A stretch of 64,000 bases of DNA from Paenibacillus lignilyticus. Its GTDB lineage: Bacteria; Bacillota; Bacilli; Paenibacillales; Paenibacillaceae. The position numbers and the translations under genes are program-made. Where the stretch lies: contig NZ_JAGKSP010000011.1 of the NCBI RefSeq assembly GCF_017942085.1, forward strand, positions 1-64,000, written 5' to 3'. Shown here in pieces: positions 41,988 through 50,465 of this stretch; the stretch's first letter is position 1, and every line of letters begins with the position of its first letter. Under the pieces are notes generated by a model. The model made no database searches. It was not told where the DNA came from and saw only the letters and a list, made by a program, of their open reading frames with translations.

Positions 41988-43169
41988 TTACAGCAGCGGA
42001 TTCGACACGGCAACAACCTGCTGCCCTCGCAAATATACGCGCGGTACACGCGCTGCGACCATGCATGTGACTTCATAAGGGATGGTGCCAAGCTTCTCAG
42101 CAACTTCCTCAACGGAGATTACTTCGTCGCCCTGCCCACCGATGAGCACTACTTCTTCACCGACTTGAACCGGACCTTCGGAGGGATCAGCACCATCAAG
42201 CGCTATCATACATTGATCCATACAAATCGTACCGAGTATCGGTGCGCGCTGACCGCGCAGCAGCACTTCCGCCTTACCTGTCAGCATGCGGCTATAGCCA
42301 TCCGCATATCCAACCGGCAGTGTGCCGATCTTCTCTTCTCCGGTCGTCACATAACGTGAACCATAGCTGATTCCCCAGCCCTTCGGAGCTTCCTTCACCA
42401 TAACCACTGCGGTTTTCAGCGTTAGTATAGGTTGAAGCGTGATCCGCTGCTTATTCACATATTCCGATGGATAGATGCCGTACATGCTAATACCAAGGCG
42501 CAGCATGCCGCCGCCCATCTCCGGTGTATCAATTCCGGCTGCACTGTTAGCAGCATGAATGATTGGAATATGAAGATCTGCTGCCTTAAGCTGTTTGACG
42601 AACGTAGAGAAACGCTCATATTGCAGCTGTGTATAGCCTTTGTCCGTTTCATCCGCACGCGCATAATGAGTGAACAACCCTTCGACATCGATCCCAGGCT
42701 GCTCCATCGCGCGCGAAATAAACCTCAATGCATCATCACCTGCAAACAGGCCTAATCGGCCCATGCCCGTATCGATTTTCACATGAACAGCGAGTTTCTT
42801 GCCGTTTGCCGGCAATGCTGCCGCAGCTTCCAAGATTTCATCACTAAAAAGCGCAATTGCAATGTCCGCATCCCGCGCGGCTGCTAAACCTTGCGGCGGT
42901 ACATAGCCAAGCACCAGAATGTTCGTCTTAATACCGGCCTGCCGGAGTTGAAGAGCTTCATCCAGAAAAGCGACACCGAGAAAGTCCACGCCGCTGCGTT
43001 CCGCTTCCCGAGCCGTTTCGACGGCACCATGGCCGTAAGCATTCGCTTTCACCGATGCCATAAGCAGCATGCCTTCAGGCATTGCCTTGCGAAAGGACTG
43101 CAAATTATGAGATAGCGCATCTAAAGATATCTCTGCCCGAGTGGGGCGATAATAAGCGTTCACATCCAA
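41988..43169 (-). CDS. alr: Alanine racemase
   Basis: A 393-residue PLP enzyme converting L- to D-alanine for peptidoglycan. PLP lysine in SVKANAYGHG (about residue 40), catalytic Tyr in GISMYGIYPS, and the C-terminal beta domain with GTICMDQCM are intact. TTG 43169 follows GAAGGTGGAG; GTG 43163 is an alternative. It is followed by 236 bp before ndoAI holding the antitoxin promoter. Confidence 0.97.
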   Translation of the reverse strand: MDVNAYYRPTRAEISLDALSHNLQSFRKAMPEGMLLMASVKANAYGHGAVETAREAERSGVDFLGVAFLDEALQLRQAGIKTNILVLGYVPPQGLAAARDADIAIALFSDEILEAAAALPANGKKLAVHVKIDTGMGRLGLFAGDDALRFISRAMEQPGIDVEGLFTHYARADETDKGYTQLQYERFSTFVKQLKAADLHIPIIHAANSAAGIDTPEMGGGMLRLGISMYGIYPSEYVNKQRITLQPILTLKTAVVMVKEAPKGWGISYGSRYVTTGEEKIGTLPVGYADGYSRMLTGKAEVLLRGQRAPILGTICMDQCMIALDGADPSEGPVQVGEEVVLIGGQGDEVISVEEVAEKLGTIPYEVTCMVAARVPRVYLRGQQVVAVSNPLL

Positions 43170-43189
43170 CCTGCTCCACCTTCATTTCC

Positions 43190-43229
43190 AAAAAAGTAAA
43201 CGCCCGCCTTGGTGAGGGCAGGCGTTTAT
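43190..43229 (-). terminator. Terminator after ydcC
   Basis: Stem AAACGCC/GGCGTTT with additional G-C pairing inside, followed on the minus strand by TACTTTTTT. It lies between ydcC and alr, so alr probably has its own promoter in the short gap or uses read-through. Confidence 0.8.
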
Positions 43230-43334
43230 CTTATTAACCCGTAGCCTATATGTTAAACGTTTTGGCTTCCTGATGTCAATGAATTGGAGGGTCGAACAGG
43301 CTCGATTCGTGCTGGAAAATGTTTTTTGTACACA

Positions 43335-44501
43335 CTATTTACTCATCTCGCCTTGTACGGATTGGGCGACTTTGATCATTTCATTTTGCGGCAGGTTGCC
43401 GGTTGTGAGCCTGAATTCCGTGCCGTCGTATGTCCATGTCAGCGTACGTTGTTCGTCGCCGCTGAGGGAGCCGTACGTAAAGCCCAGATCGATCAAGTCA
43501 CCTTTCATTGCGGACACCGCGACATCCTTAGGCTGCGTTTGAATCAAGGAGTAGTCGAAGCTGCCTGCATAACGAATGATGATACCCGCGTTGCCGCCGA
43601 ACACGATATCCTGCTGGTCTTTCTCGGATACGCCATCAGGGAGATAGGACGGTTCCATGGCTGTGAAAGCCTTATTGATCGGTCCAAGCGTACCCTGTGA
43701 GCCATCATCGGTTTCTTCACTGCTCGTTCCGTTATTGTCCGGATTCGCGGTTGCATCGGAATCGACTGAATTGTTCGTATTCGCATCTGTATTCGTATCG
43801 GTCTCTGCATTTACATTCGTATTGCTTTGATCGGAATCCGGCTCGGCTGTTGTCGGTTTGTCGGCTGCCGCGCCCATATTCGTCTGCGTATCAAACACGC
43901 TCTTCTCGAGCTTGGAGCCGAATTCGAAGGAATCGAATTTGACGGATACCATCACGGCTGCATTGGCATCGCTGACTTCCACTTTGCTCGGGGCATAGTC
44001 GGATTTGTTCAGCCAAATCTTCTGCCTTGCCAGCGATCCGTTCTGATAATTAGCCATGACATCAAATACATAAGCATCGTTGTCCACTGCGAATTGGCGC
44101 GAGTTGTCGAGCAGGATGCTTTGGACCAGCGTTTGATACAGATACACTTGGCCTTGGTTGGCCGGCCAATCGCTCTGGAAGCGGAACACTTTATTCAGGC
44201 GCGGCGTCAAGACAAAAACGCCCTCATCGTTGCGCAACACGATTTGCGTGATGTCCTTCTTCGCGTTCGTCAAAGCGATGCGATAGTATTGCGGCTTCTG
44301 ATAAGAAACATCCACCTGATACTCCAGCGGCTGCTGGCCCGTAAACAGCGTCATCGTGCCTTTGCCATGGTAGCTGCCCAAGTTAGTTAGTGTTTTGTCC
44401 AATTCCTTGACAACCGATTCCGCGTCCTTAGTCCCGCAGCCTGCGAGCACCGCCGTAAGGCAAAGCAAAATAGCTGCGATTAAACTGAATCGACGACGCA
44501 T
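43335..44501 (-). CDS. ydcC: YdcC-like lipoprotein, LolA-like fold
   Basis: A 388-residue lipoprotein: signal MRRRFSLIAAILLCLTAVLA, lipobox LAGC with C22. A LolA/LppX-like half-barrel (about 30-210: SYHGKGTMTLFTG, YYRIAL, QIVLRNDEGVFVLTP) is interrupted by a long Asp/Asn/Thr/Ser-rich low-complexity linker (about 218-280) before the final DUF4367-like domain. In B. subtilis ydcC precedes alr and is a mother-cell sporulation gene. ATG 44501 has GAGGGG 8 nt upstream. The linker is longer than in Bacillus homologues (inference). Confidence 0.87.
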   Translation of the reverse strand: MRRRFSLIAAILLCLTAVLAGCGTKDAESVVKELDKTLTNLGSYHGKGTMTLFTGQQPLEYQVDVSYQKPQYYRIALTNAKKDITQIVLRNDEGVFVLTPRLNKVFRFQSDWPANQGQVYLYQTLVQSILLDNSRQFAVDNDAYVFDVMANYQNGSLARQKIWLNKSDYAPSKVEVSDANAAVMVSVKFDSFEFGSKLEKSVFDTQTNMGAAADKPTTAEPDSDQSNTNVNAETDTNTDANTNNSVDSDATANPDNNGTSSEETDDGSQGTLGPINKAFTAMEPSYLPDGVSEKDQQDIVFGGNAGIIIRYAGSFDYSLIQTQPKDVAVSAMKGDLIDLGFTYGSLSGDEQRTLTWTYDGTEFRLTTGNLPQNEMIKVAQSVQGEMSK

Positions 44502-44647
44502 GAGATCCACCCCTCATCACAAATTTTAAACGTATCCGGAATTGCACATTGACGAAAGCCGTTTACGCTTGACTTGTACTATGTCTATGAGAGGACTTGG
44601 ACAATTATGCAGACTAGCATGACAAGCTTGCGGATCGATATCGATAT

Positions 44648-44673
44648 AAAAAAGAAGAGCCCCGAAAGGCTCT
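44648..44673 (-). terminator. Terminator after the DUF4259 gene
   Basis: Stem GAGCC/GGCTC with an extra A-T pair and a GAAA-containing loop, followed on the minus strand by TTCTTTTTTA. Confidence 0.85.
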
Positions 44674-44691
44674 CCACTGCGTGCTTTTAAC

Positions 44692-45096
44692 TTACAAGCG
44701 ACTTTCCAAGTCCTTTATTACGTGCAGCCAGGCTTCGTGATCTTCTGATTCTTCCCAAAGTTCTTTAAGCTCAGAATCCTTTTTTATCTTCTTAATCGCT
44801 TTCTTTGCAAGTGGTAATAAGCTTTTCCCCTGGCCTTGATGCTGCTCGATCCATTCCTTAAGCTCTTCGACTTCACCTGAGTCACGCTTCAGTTCCTCGC
44901 CCGGCTTACCCTGCAGGGCTGCAAGAATTTCAATTGCGCCCAGCGTATTAGATGCTAAATCCACTTCTATATACTCTTCGTCCATCACCGTTTCAAGGGT
45001 CTCCGCGATCATCTCGAGACCTTCGGAATCAAGGAGCTCCGCTTTCCAATCCAATACATCATCATTCTCGAATATTCCGGTTCCCCATGCTCCCAT
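44692..45096 (-). CDS. DUF4259 family protein
   Basis: A 134-residue acidic cytoplasmic protein opening with MGAWGTGIFENDDVLDWKAE, the signature of DUF4259. The rest is helical and Lys/Glu-rich. Function unknown; members often sit near immunity or stress genes, but nothing here indicates that. ATG 45096 with GGAGTG 8 nt upstream is preferred over the frame to 45195. Confidence 0.88.
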   Translation of the reverse strand: MGAWGTGIFENDDVLDWKAELLDSEGLEMIAETLETVMDEEYIEVDLASNTLGAIEILAALQGKPGEELKRDSGEVEELKEWIEQHQGQGKSLLPLAKKAIKKIKKDSELKELWEESEDHEAWLHVIKDLESRL

Positions 45097-45325
45097 GACT
45101 GGCACACTCCAATTTGTGAATTTAGGTATCGATCTATGAAGTATTCGTGAGGGATAAAAACAATCCTGCTGCCCGAAACTCAACAAGATTGCCATGAGAC
45201 TGGCGCTTTCGAAAAGCGTTCCTTTTACAATTTCTTCAATTCGCTATCATATTAGCTTAATTATTCTCCTCTATATTGATCAGAGATATGGCTCTGCCAG
45301 TACGTATAATAGAGGAGAGATGGGA

Positions 45326-46801
45326 ATGAAAGCCGTAACAAAGAAATGGGTTGCCGTTGCAGGCGCTGCTTGCATCGTTATGGGGAGCGCGCAAATTGCA
45401 CAAGCTGCCGACACCGCGCTCAAAGCACTTGCAGTCCAAATCAAGCTGTTTACAGGCGATACCGAAGTGAAGCTGGATAAAGATGCGGTCACGATCAATG
45501 GCAGCTTATACGTGCCGGTGAGAGCGATGGGCGAGGCACTTGGGCAAGAAGTGGCTTGGGACAGCAAGAATAAGAAAGTGACCTTACGCGCGTATCCTTA
45601 CGTTGCTGGCAAATACACGTGGACGAACCCTCCGAGCCTTGGACTCGGCTTGAAGGAAGGCGGCTTTTCCGGTCTGTACCATATGCCGGGCGATCCGGAC
45701 AATGTCTTCTATACACTGGCTGACCGCGGACCAAACGGACAAATTACAATCGACAAGACGGTTAACCGCACATTCCCGGTGCAGGATTATGTACCTCGTT
45801 TCTATAAAATCAAGCTTGAGGGCAGCTCCGTGAACATTCTCGAGACGACCAAGCTGCTTCTTCCGGAAGGCACAAAAGGCGTCGTATCGGGAAGCCGATT
45901 CACGACCGGTCTAAGCAACATCGCCTCCGATGAGAAATCCTACGACAATACAGGCAAGACCTTGCTGCCGCTTGATCCTGACGGACTCGATCTCGAAGGC
46001 ATCGCGTACAGCCCAACAGATGACACGTTCTGGATGTCCGATGAGTACCGCCCTTCGCTCATTCAATTGAAACGTGATGGTACGATTATCAGCCGTTATG
46101 TCCCTGTAGGCGATAAAGCGAAGCTCGCAAACGCACAAATTCCGGTCATTGAATCGATCCCGGCTGTCTATTCCAAACGGATCATCAACCGCGGCTTTGA
46201 AGGCGTTACGATCAGTCCTGACGGCAAATTCCTCTACGCTTCCATCCAAAGCCCGATGGCTGTGCCGGATAAAGCGACAGGTGAGGCTTCTCGCAATCTG
46301 CGCATTTTGAAAATGGATCTGGCTACGAAGAAGCTTGTTGGCGAATATGTTTATGTAGCTGAGGATGCAAAATCATTCGTGAACGTTTCGCAGAAGGACG
46401 TTGTCATCTCCGATCTGCAAGCACTGTCGGATGATGTGCTGCTCGTTGATGAGCGTGATAAGAACGAAGGAGCGGCAGCGCAAATCAAACGCGTTTACCG
46501 GATCGACCTTGCGAAAGCAACGAACATCCTTAACAACGCAGCGGCAAGCGGAAACGTTGAAGGTATATCGGATTGGAAAGCGCTGAACGTTACAACGGCG
46601 CCGAAAGAGCTGGTTGTGGATCTGACGACGCTCGATTATCCGTTCGAGAAATTCGAAGGTTTGACCGTGCTGAACAAGAACACGCTTGTTATCGCCAATG
46701 ATAACGACTTCGGCGTTGGCGAATACGATGCTAACGGCGTCCTCAAAATCACTGACAAACAAACGCAAGTGTGGGTAATCAAAGTAAAAGAGATGTGGTA
46801 A
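45326..46801 (+). CDS. Secreted esterase-like phytase-family protein with copper-amine-oxidase-like domain
   Basis: A 491-residue exported protein. Signal peptide about 1-26 (GSAQIAQA), copper-amine-oxidase-N-like domain (about 38-82: NGSLYVPVRAMGEALGQEV), then an esterase-like phytase beta-propeller (about 95-490) with DLEGIAYSPTDDTFWMSDEY and GFEGVTISPDGKFLYASIQS. The enzyme probably hydrolyses a phosphate ester outside the cell; the substrate is not known. ATG 45326 is 8 nt after GAGGAG; ATG 45320 is too close. It is a single gene closed by a terminator. Confidence 0.88.
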   Translation: MKAVTKKWVAVAGAACIVMGSAQIAQAADTALKALAVQIKLFTGDTEVKLDKDAVTINGSLYVPVRAMGEALGQEVAWDSKNKKVTLRAYPYVAGKYTWTNPPSLGLGLKEGGFSGLYHMPGDPDNVFYTLADRGPNGQITIDKTVNRTFPVQDYVPRFYKIKLEGSSVNILETTKLLLPEGTKGVVSGSRFTTGLSNIASDEKSYDNTGKTLLPLDPDGLDLEGIAYSPTDDTFWMSDEYRPSLIQLKRDGTIISRYVPVGDKAKLANAQIPVIESIPAVYSKRIINRGFEGVTISPDGKFLYASIQSPMAVPDKATGEASRNLRILKMDLATKKLVGEYVYVAEDAKSFVNVSQKDVVISDLQALSDDVLLVDERDKNEGAAAQIKRVYRIDLAKATNILNNAAASGNVEGISDWKALNVTTAPKELVVDLTTLDYPFEKFEGLTVLNKNTLVIANDNDFGVGEYDANGVLKITDKQTQVWVIKVKEMW

Positions 46802-46808
46802 TACGCAT

Positions 46809-46855
46809 GAAGGGCTGTCCCGGTCGTCTTAGATGACTAGGGCAGCCCTTCTTTT
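46809..46855 (+). terminator. Terminator after the phytase-like gene
   Basis: Stem AAGGGCTG..CC paired with GG..CAGCCCTT, loop with AGTC-containing arms, followed by CTTTTAGTTAG on the plus strand. Confidence 0.88.
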
Positions 46856-46884
46856 AGTTAGCTATGGAATTGCCGTGCGACGAC

Positions 46885-47239
46885 TTTTTCCTACTCTCAA
46901 CATCATAATCTGGGGCAATGTGGATAGTTCAATGGCTGAGAGTCGGTTTTCACGACTTTCAGCTTCTTTTCGCCGCGGTTTGGACTCCGAGAGACGGTTT
47001 TTCCTACTCTCAACATCATAATCTGGGCAATGTGGTTAGTTTAATGGCTGAGAGTCGGTTTTCACGACTTTCAGCTTCTTTTCGCCGCGGTTTGGACTCC
47101 CAGAGACGGTTTTTCCTACTTTCACCATCATAATCTGTGGAAATGTAGTTAGTTCGATGGTTGGGAGTCGGTTTTCACGACTTTCAGCTTCTTTTCGCCG
47201 CGTTTTGGACACCGAGAGACGGTTTTTCCTACTCTCACG
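46885..47239. repeat. Three tandem copies of a 113-bp unit, plus a partial fourth
   Basis: The mark TTTTTCCTACT begins at 46885, 46998, 47110 and 47223 (periods 113, 112, 113). Each full unit contains the palindrome CTGAGAGTCG-loop-CGACTTTCAG and a second GAGAG...CTCTC pair around the unit border. Copies differ at scattered bases. The period is not a multiple of three, so the reading frames across it are not genes. Confidence 0.9.
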
Positions 47240-47256
47240 TAAAAATACGGAGCTAC

Positions 47257-47287
47257 CAAAAAAGAAGCCTCCATAATAGAGGCTTCT
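47257..47287 (-). terminator. Terminator-like hairpin inside the repeat region
   Basis: Stem AGAAGCCTC/GAGGCTTCT with a 7-nt loop followed on the minus strand by TTTTTTGG. No gene precedes it on that strand within 440 bp, so it could be a spare terminator or part of the repeat cassette. Confidence 0.65.
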
Positions 47288-47313
47288 GTGTCTTCGAAAG
47301 TCGCTCATCGAAG

Positions 47314-47500
47314 TCTAACGGTTGCCAGAGCGCCTAATCTCCCCTTTTTCGGCGTCCAACAATTTTAACGGCTGCCAGAGAGGCTATTTCGCGATTTAGG
47401 TATGGATTCTACCTGAAAAAGGACAAATACGGCCTCTGGTAACCGTTAGAGAAAATACAAAGCAAAAAAAGACCAAATAAGCGTTATTTCAACCGTTAGA
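47314..47500. repeat. Intergenic repeat cluster with TAACGGTTGCCAGAG motifs
   Basis: Forward copies TCTAACGGTTGCCAGAG (from 47314) and TTTTAACGGCTGCCAGAG (from 47363) face a reverse copy GGCCTCTGGTAACCGTTAGA (47431-47450) and a shorter reverse piece AACCGTTAGA (47491-47500). The outer pair forms a near-perfect inverted repeat of about 17 bp over 137 bp. This looks like a REP or miniature inverted-repeat element; no transposase is nearby. Confidence 0.75.
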
Positions 47501-47600
47501 ATTCAGCACCTCCCAACCCGGCAGGGGATTTTATCTTTCGAACCGCCTGCAGGGACGGGAGGCGGGCAATTGAGCAGAAGGCTGGTAGGGTGCTCGGTGG

Positions 47601-47675
47601 GTTTCTCGGAGCAGGCTCGATGGGTTTCTCGGAGCAGGCTCGATGGGTTTCTCGGAGCAGGCTCGATGGGTTTTC
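47601..47675. repeat. 23-bp tandem repeat, three perfect copies
   Basis: GTTTCTCGGAGCAGGCTCGA followed by TGG, starting at 47601, 47624 and 47647, then degrading. Upstream sequence GGTGCTCGGTGG is a partial fourth. No gene is supported here; the minus-strand reading frame is a repeat artefact. Confidence 0.88.
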
Positions 47676-47690
47676 GCTAGGTTTCTCGAC

Positions 47691-47723
47691 AAAGAAGAAG
47701 CCCCCATAACGGAGGCTTCTTCT
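47691..47723 (-). terminator. Terminator of the iron/heme uptake operon
   Basis: Stem AGAAGAAGCC/GGCTTCTTCT with an 11-nt loop followed on the minus strand by TTGTCG, 14 nt after the stop of the ankyrin/monooxygenase gene. Confidence 0.82.
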
Positions 47724-47736
47724 CTGGATCTTCACA

Positions 47737-48597
47737 TTAGTTAGCGCCTGATTCAACCGGCGCGGACTCCGGTAAATGGGAGACCACAACTTGATAGATG
47801 GTCACTTTGTTGCCGACGATCGGACCTGCTGCTGCTTCCGCAGCCGGCTGGCCGTGGCCTTGGCCATGCGCTTGGCCTTGGCCATGTGCTTGACCGTGTC
47901 CATGACCTTGCCCTTGACCATGAGGGGAACCTTGAGCTGCCTCACGGCGTGTATGGGCATGGCGGAAAGAATCGCTGTTGGCCCAAGCTTGGAAATCTTC
48001 TTCCTTCTCCCAAGTTGTGCATACGCGAATCTCTTCGGTTTCTTCCGAAACGACGGCATGAAGAACATCCATCCGGACAAATCCAGGGAATGTATGTACG
48101 CTCTTAGGCGTCTTGAAGCGTTCCAATACCGCCTCTGCAAAGCCGACACGAACTTCAATGCGATTCTCAACTACGATCATCGTTCTACTCCCTTTCTCCT
48201 CGATATTCAAGAGCGACTTCAAAAACGAGACAACCTCTTTCGCTTGCTCGCCGCCAATCATCGCATGCTGCAGCAGCGTAATGCCGTGCGGTCCACGCGC
48301 ATGAATCGATTCCGGATATTTGGTAAGTGTCGATTTGATCACTTCCAGGTCACCCAGCATAGCGGCAGCAAATAAGTCGATCCGTGCACCTTTGGACAAC
48401 AGCCACTCTGCAATGTCACGGCGTCCAACATGAGAAGCCGCTCCCAGAGCTGTCTCCCAATCATCGCCGCCCCAGTTCATGGAGGCGTGCAATAGAGCAG
48501 GCTCTTGCGCAAGCAAAGTTTGGACCTTATTCAAATCCGCGTGTGCTGCGCCTACGAATTCCCGTACCAATTCGGTGCTTAAAGCTGGTTTAGCCAA
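47737..48597 (-). CDS. Ankyrin-repeat / IsdG-HmoA-type monooxygenase fusion
   Basis: A 286-residue protein. Residues about 10-130 carry ankyrin repeats (ALGAASHVGRRDIAEWLLSKG, GDLEVIKSTLTKYPESIHAR, GITLLQHAMIGG). From residue 140 begins an antibiotic-biosynthesis-monooxygenase domain like heme-degrading HmoA/IsdG (MIVVENRIEVRVGF, FPGFVRMDVL, TTWEKEEDFQAWANSDSF). A His/Gly/Gln-rich stretch interrupts the end. TTG 48597 lies 6 nt after AGGAGGAG. A second ribosome binding site GGAGAAAGGGAG precedes an in-frame ATG at 48180, so the monooxygenase may also be made alone. Downstream gene of a Fur-boxed importer; heme breakdown is inferred. Confidence 0.82.
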   Translation of the reverse strand: MAKPALSTELVREFVGAAHADLNKVQTLLAQEPALLHASMNWGGDDWETALGAASHVGRRDIAEWLLSKGARIDLFAAAMLGDLEVIKSTLTKYPESIHARGPHGITLLQHAMIGGEQAKEVVSFLKSLLNIEEKGSRTMIVVENRIEVRVGFAEAVLERFKTPKSVHTFPGFVRMDVLHAVVSEETEEIRVCTTWEKEEDFQAWANSDSFRHAHTRREAAQGSPHGQGQGHGHGQAHGQGQAHGQGHGQPAAEAAAGPIVGNKVTIYQVVVSHLPESAPVESGAN

Positions 48598-48626
48598 TCG
48601 AATCTCCTCCTCATTATAACTCAAAT

Positions 48627-49436
48627 TTATGCTGTCGCTTCATGAGGCTGTTTGTTTACAATACCGCTTGGCAAATAAACCGGAACACCATCATCGTAGT
48701 AAACTTTAGCTTCGATGCCGAACACCTCGCGGAAGAACTCCACGCGGAAAACTTCGCCCGGCGTCCCCTGCCTTACGATCGCCCCGCTCTTCATGGCCAC
48801 AATCCGGTCGCAGAAACGAGCCGCTTGATTCAAATCATGCAGGACCATCACAACCGTGATGCCTTGATCCTGATTCAAGCTGCGGATCAGCTCCATCAAT
48901 TCCAATTGATGCGCGATATCCAAATACGTCGTCGGTTCATCCAGCAGCAGAACCCGCGGCGTCTGTGCCATACACATGGCAAGCCACGAACGCTGACGCT
49001 CTCCGCCCGATAATTCCAACAGGGAACGATGCTGCAGCCTCGTCATGCTGGTAACCTGCAGCGCCCAATCCACCACTTCCTCGTGCGGGCCTCTGCATTC
49101 TTCGTACCATTTCAAATGAGGATTACGCCCTCTGCGAACAAGGTCGCGCACCGTAATATCTAAGGCGCCTTCCTGTGTTTGAGCAAGCATCGTCATCGTT
49201 CTCGCAACGGATTTGTTGTCCATGCTTGCAAGATCCCGGCCCTCCAGCTCAATCTTACCTGATTGAGGGGTAGCAAGTCTTGCCAGCATGCGCAGAACGG
49301 TCGATTTCCCCGAGCCGTTAGGACCGACGATACCGAGCCATTCTCCGGCAGCAACCTTAAGATTGAAGCCGTTCACAATCGGAGCAGAACGCTCATAGCC
49401 ATACTTTAATTGATCAGCAGCTATTGCAGGATTCAT
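48627..49436 (-). CDS. FecE-like iron-siderophore/heme ABC transporter ATPase
   Basis: A 269-residue ATPase of the FecCD-type importer family. Walker A GPNGSGKS (38-45), signature LSGGERQR (142-149), Walker B LLLDEPT (163-169) and switch HDLNQAARFCD intact. ATG 49436 overlaps the permease stop by 4 nt. It drives import through the permease encoded just upstream. Confidence 0.93.
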   Translation of the reverse strand: MNPAIAADQLKYGYERSAPIVNGFNLKVAAGEWLGIVGPNGSGKSTVLRMLARLATPQSGKIELEGRDLASMDNKSVARTMTMLAQTQEGALDITVRDLVRRGRNPHLKWYEECRGPHEEVVDWALQVTSMTRLQHRSLLELSGGERQRSWLAMCMAQTPRVLLLDEPTTYLDIAHQLELMELIRSLNQDQGITVVMVLHDLNQAARFCDRIVAMKSGAIVRQGTPGEVFRVEFFREVFGIEAKVYYDDGVPVYLPSGIVNKQPHEATA

Positions 49437-50461
49437 CGTCTGACCCCTTTCCTAAGCAAATAGAGGAAGAAAGGCGCACCGAGAAGTGCAAGTAAAATAC
49501 CCACCGGGAACTCAATCGGATCAAACCAGCTGCGCGCGGCCGTATCCGCGGCCATGACTAACGTTCCTCCGCCAATGGCTGAAATAGGCAGCAGAATCCG
49601 ATAATCATTGCCGACTAACAGCCGAACGATATGCGGGACGACAAGACCGACGAAGCCGACCATCCCAACGATGCTGATCGAAGCACCCGCCAGAAACGTA
49701 GACAGCAAAATAATAAGCAATCTTCCGATTTCCACTCGGCTTCCGAGCAGCTTAGCCGCGTCGTCACCGAGGACGAGCAGGTTGGCTGTCTTAATCAAGA
49801 AGATCGAAGCGATGATGCCAATAACGGCATACGGCAGCAGCGTTTGAAAATGAGGCCAGCTCCGTCCGTTCAAGCTGCCCGACATCCAAGGCAGAACGGA
49901 TTGAACCTTCTCGCTGTTCAAAATCATAAGCGCCGTCATCGCCGCGCCGAGCAGTGAATTGACCGCAACTCCCGCCAAAATCAACCGGATCGGTGAAGCG
50001 CCGCCTTTCCACGATAGAGCATAGACGACTGCTGCTGCTGCAAGTGCGCCAAGGAAAGCCGCGATGGGCAAATAAGCGATTTTCTCGGGGAACAAAATCA
50101 TAATGACAACTGCCGCAAGCCCGCCGCCCGAGGAAACGCCGATAATACCGGGATCAGCAAGCGGATTACGGAAGACACCTTGCAAGAAGGTGCCTGAGAT
50201 CGCCAGGCAGATGCCTGCCAGCATGCCGGTCAATACACGCGGGAGTCTGAGATTCCAAACAATTTGCCTCGATTCCGAGTCGGAGGCGTGAAGCAAAGAG
50301 CTCCACACCTCGCGCGCCGGAATCGGAATTGAGCCTGACATCAAGCCATACAACCCTGCAAGCAGCAGCAGGACAAGACTAATAATTAGAACACTGCCTC
50401 TGCGAATACTTCTCGAGGTCCGCACCTCTTGCGCTCTTTGTCCGGTTACGATTGTAGCCAT
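49433..50461 (-). CDS. FecCD-family permease
   Basis: A 342-residue permease with about nine or ten membrane segments. Family motifs: RLPRVLTGMLAGICLAISGTFLQGVFRNPLADPGIIGVSSG region (split: RLPRVLTGMLAG, NPLADPGIIGVSSGGGLA) and GFVGLVVPHIVRLLVG. One permease gene only, so it works as a homodimer. ATG 50461; GGTGG lies about 9 nt upstream. It starts 4 nt after the binding-protein stop. Confidence 0.94.
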   Translation of the reverse strand: MATIVTGQRAQEVRTSRSIRRGSVLIISLVLLLLAGLYGLMSGSIPIPAREVWSSLLHASDSESRQIVWNLRLPRVLTGMLAGICLAISGTFLQGVFRNPLADPGIIGVSSGGGLAAVVIMILFPEKIAYLPIAAFLGALAAAAVVYALSWKGGASPIRLILAGVAVNSLLGAAMTALMILNSEKVQSVLPWMSGSLNGRSWPHFQTLLPYAVIGIIASIFLIKTANLLVLGDDAAKLLGSRVEIGRLLIILLSTFLAGASISIVGMVGFVGLVVPHIVRLLVGNDYRILLPISAIGGGTLVMAADTAARSWFDPIEFPVGILLALLGAPFFLYLLRKGVRR

Positions 50462-50465
50462 GGGA

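Noticed and set aside
45270-45310. TTGATC ... TATAAT promoter before the phytase-like gene
   Set aside because: Spacer is about 23 bp, and the -10 nearly touches the ribosome binding site, so it was not listed as a promoter.
46833-47308. Repeat-spanning open frames between the phytase-like gene and the iron operon
   Set aside because: They run through the 113-bp tandem repeat, whose period is not a multiple of three, so the frame changes between copies and no protein is conserved.
47496-47789. 97-codon minus-strand open frame over the 23-bp repeats
   Set aside because: Consists of a translated minisatellite (RNPSS/EKPIEPAPR type) and overlaps the operon terminator.
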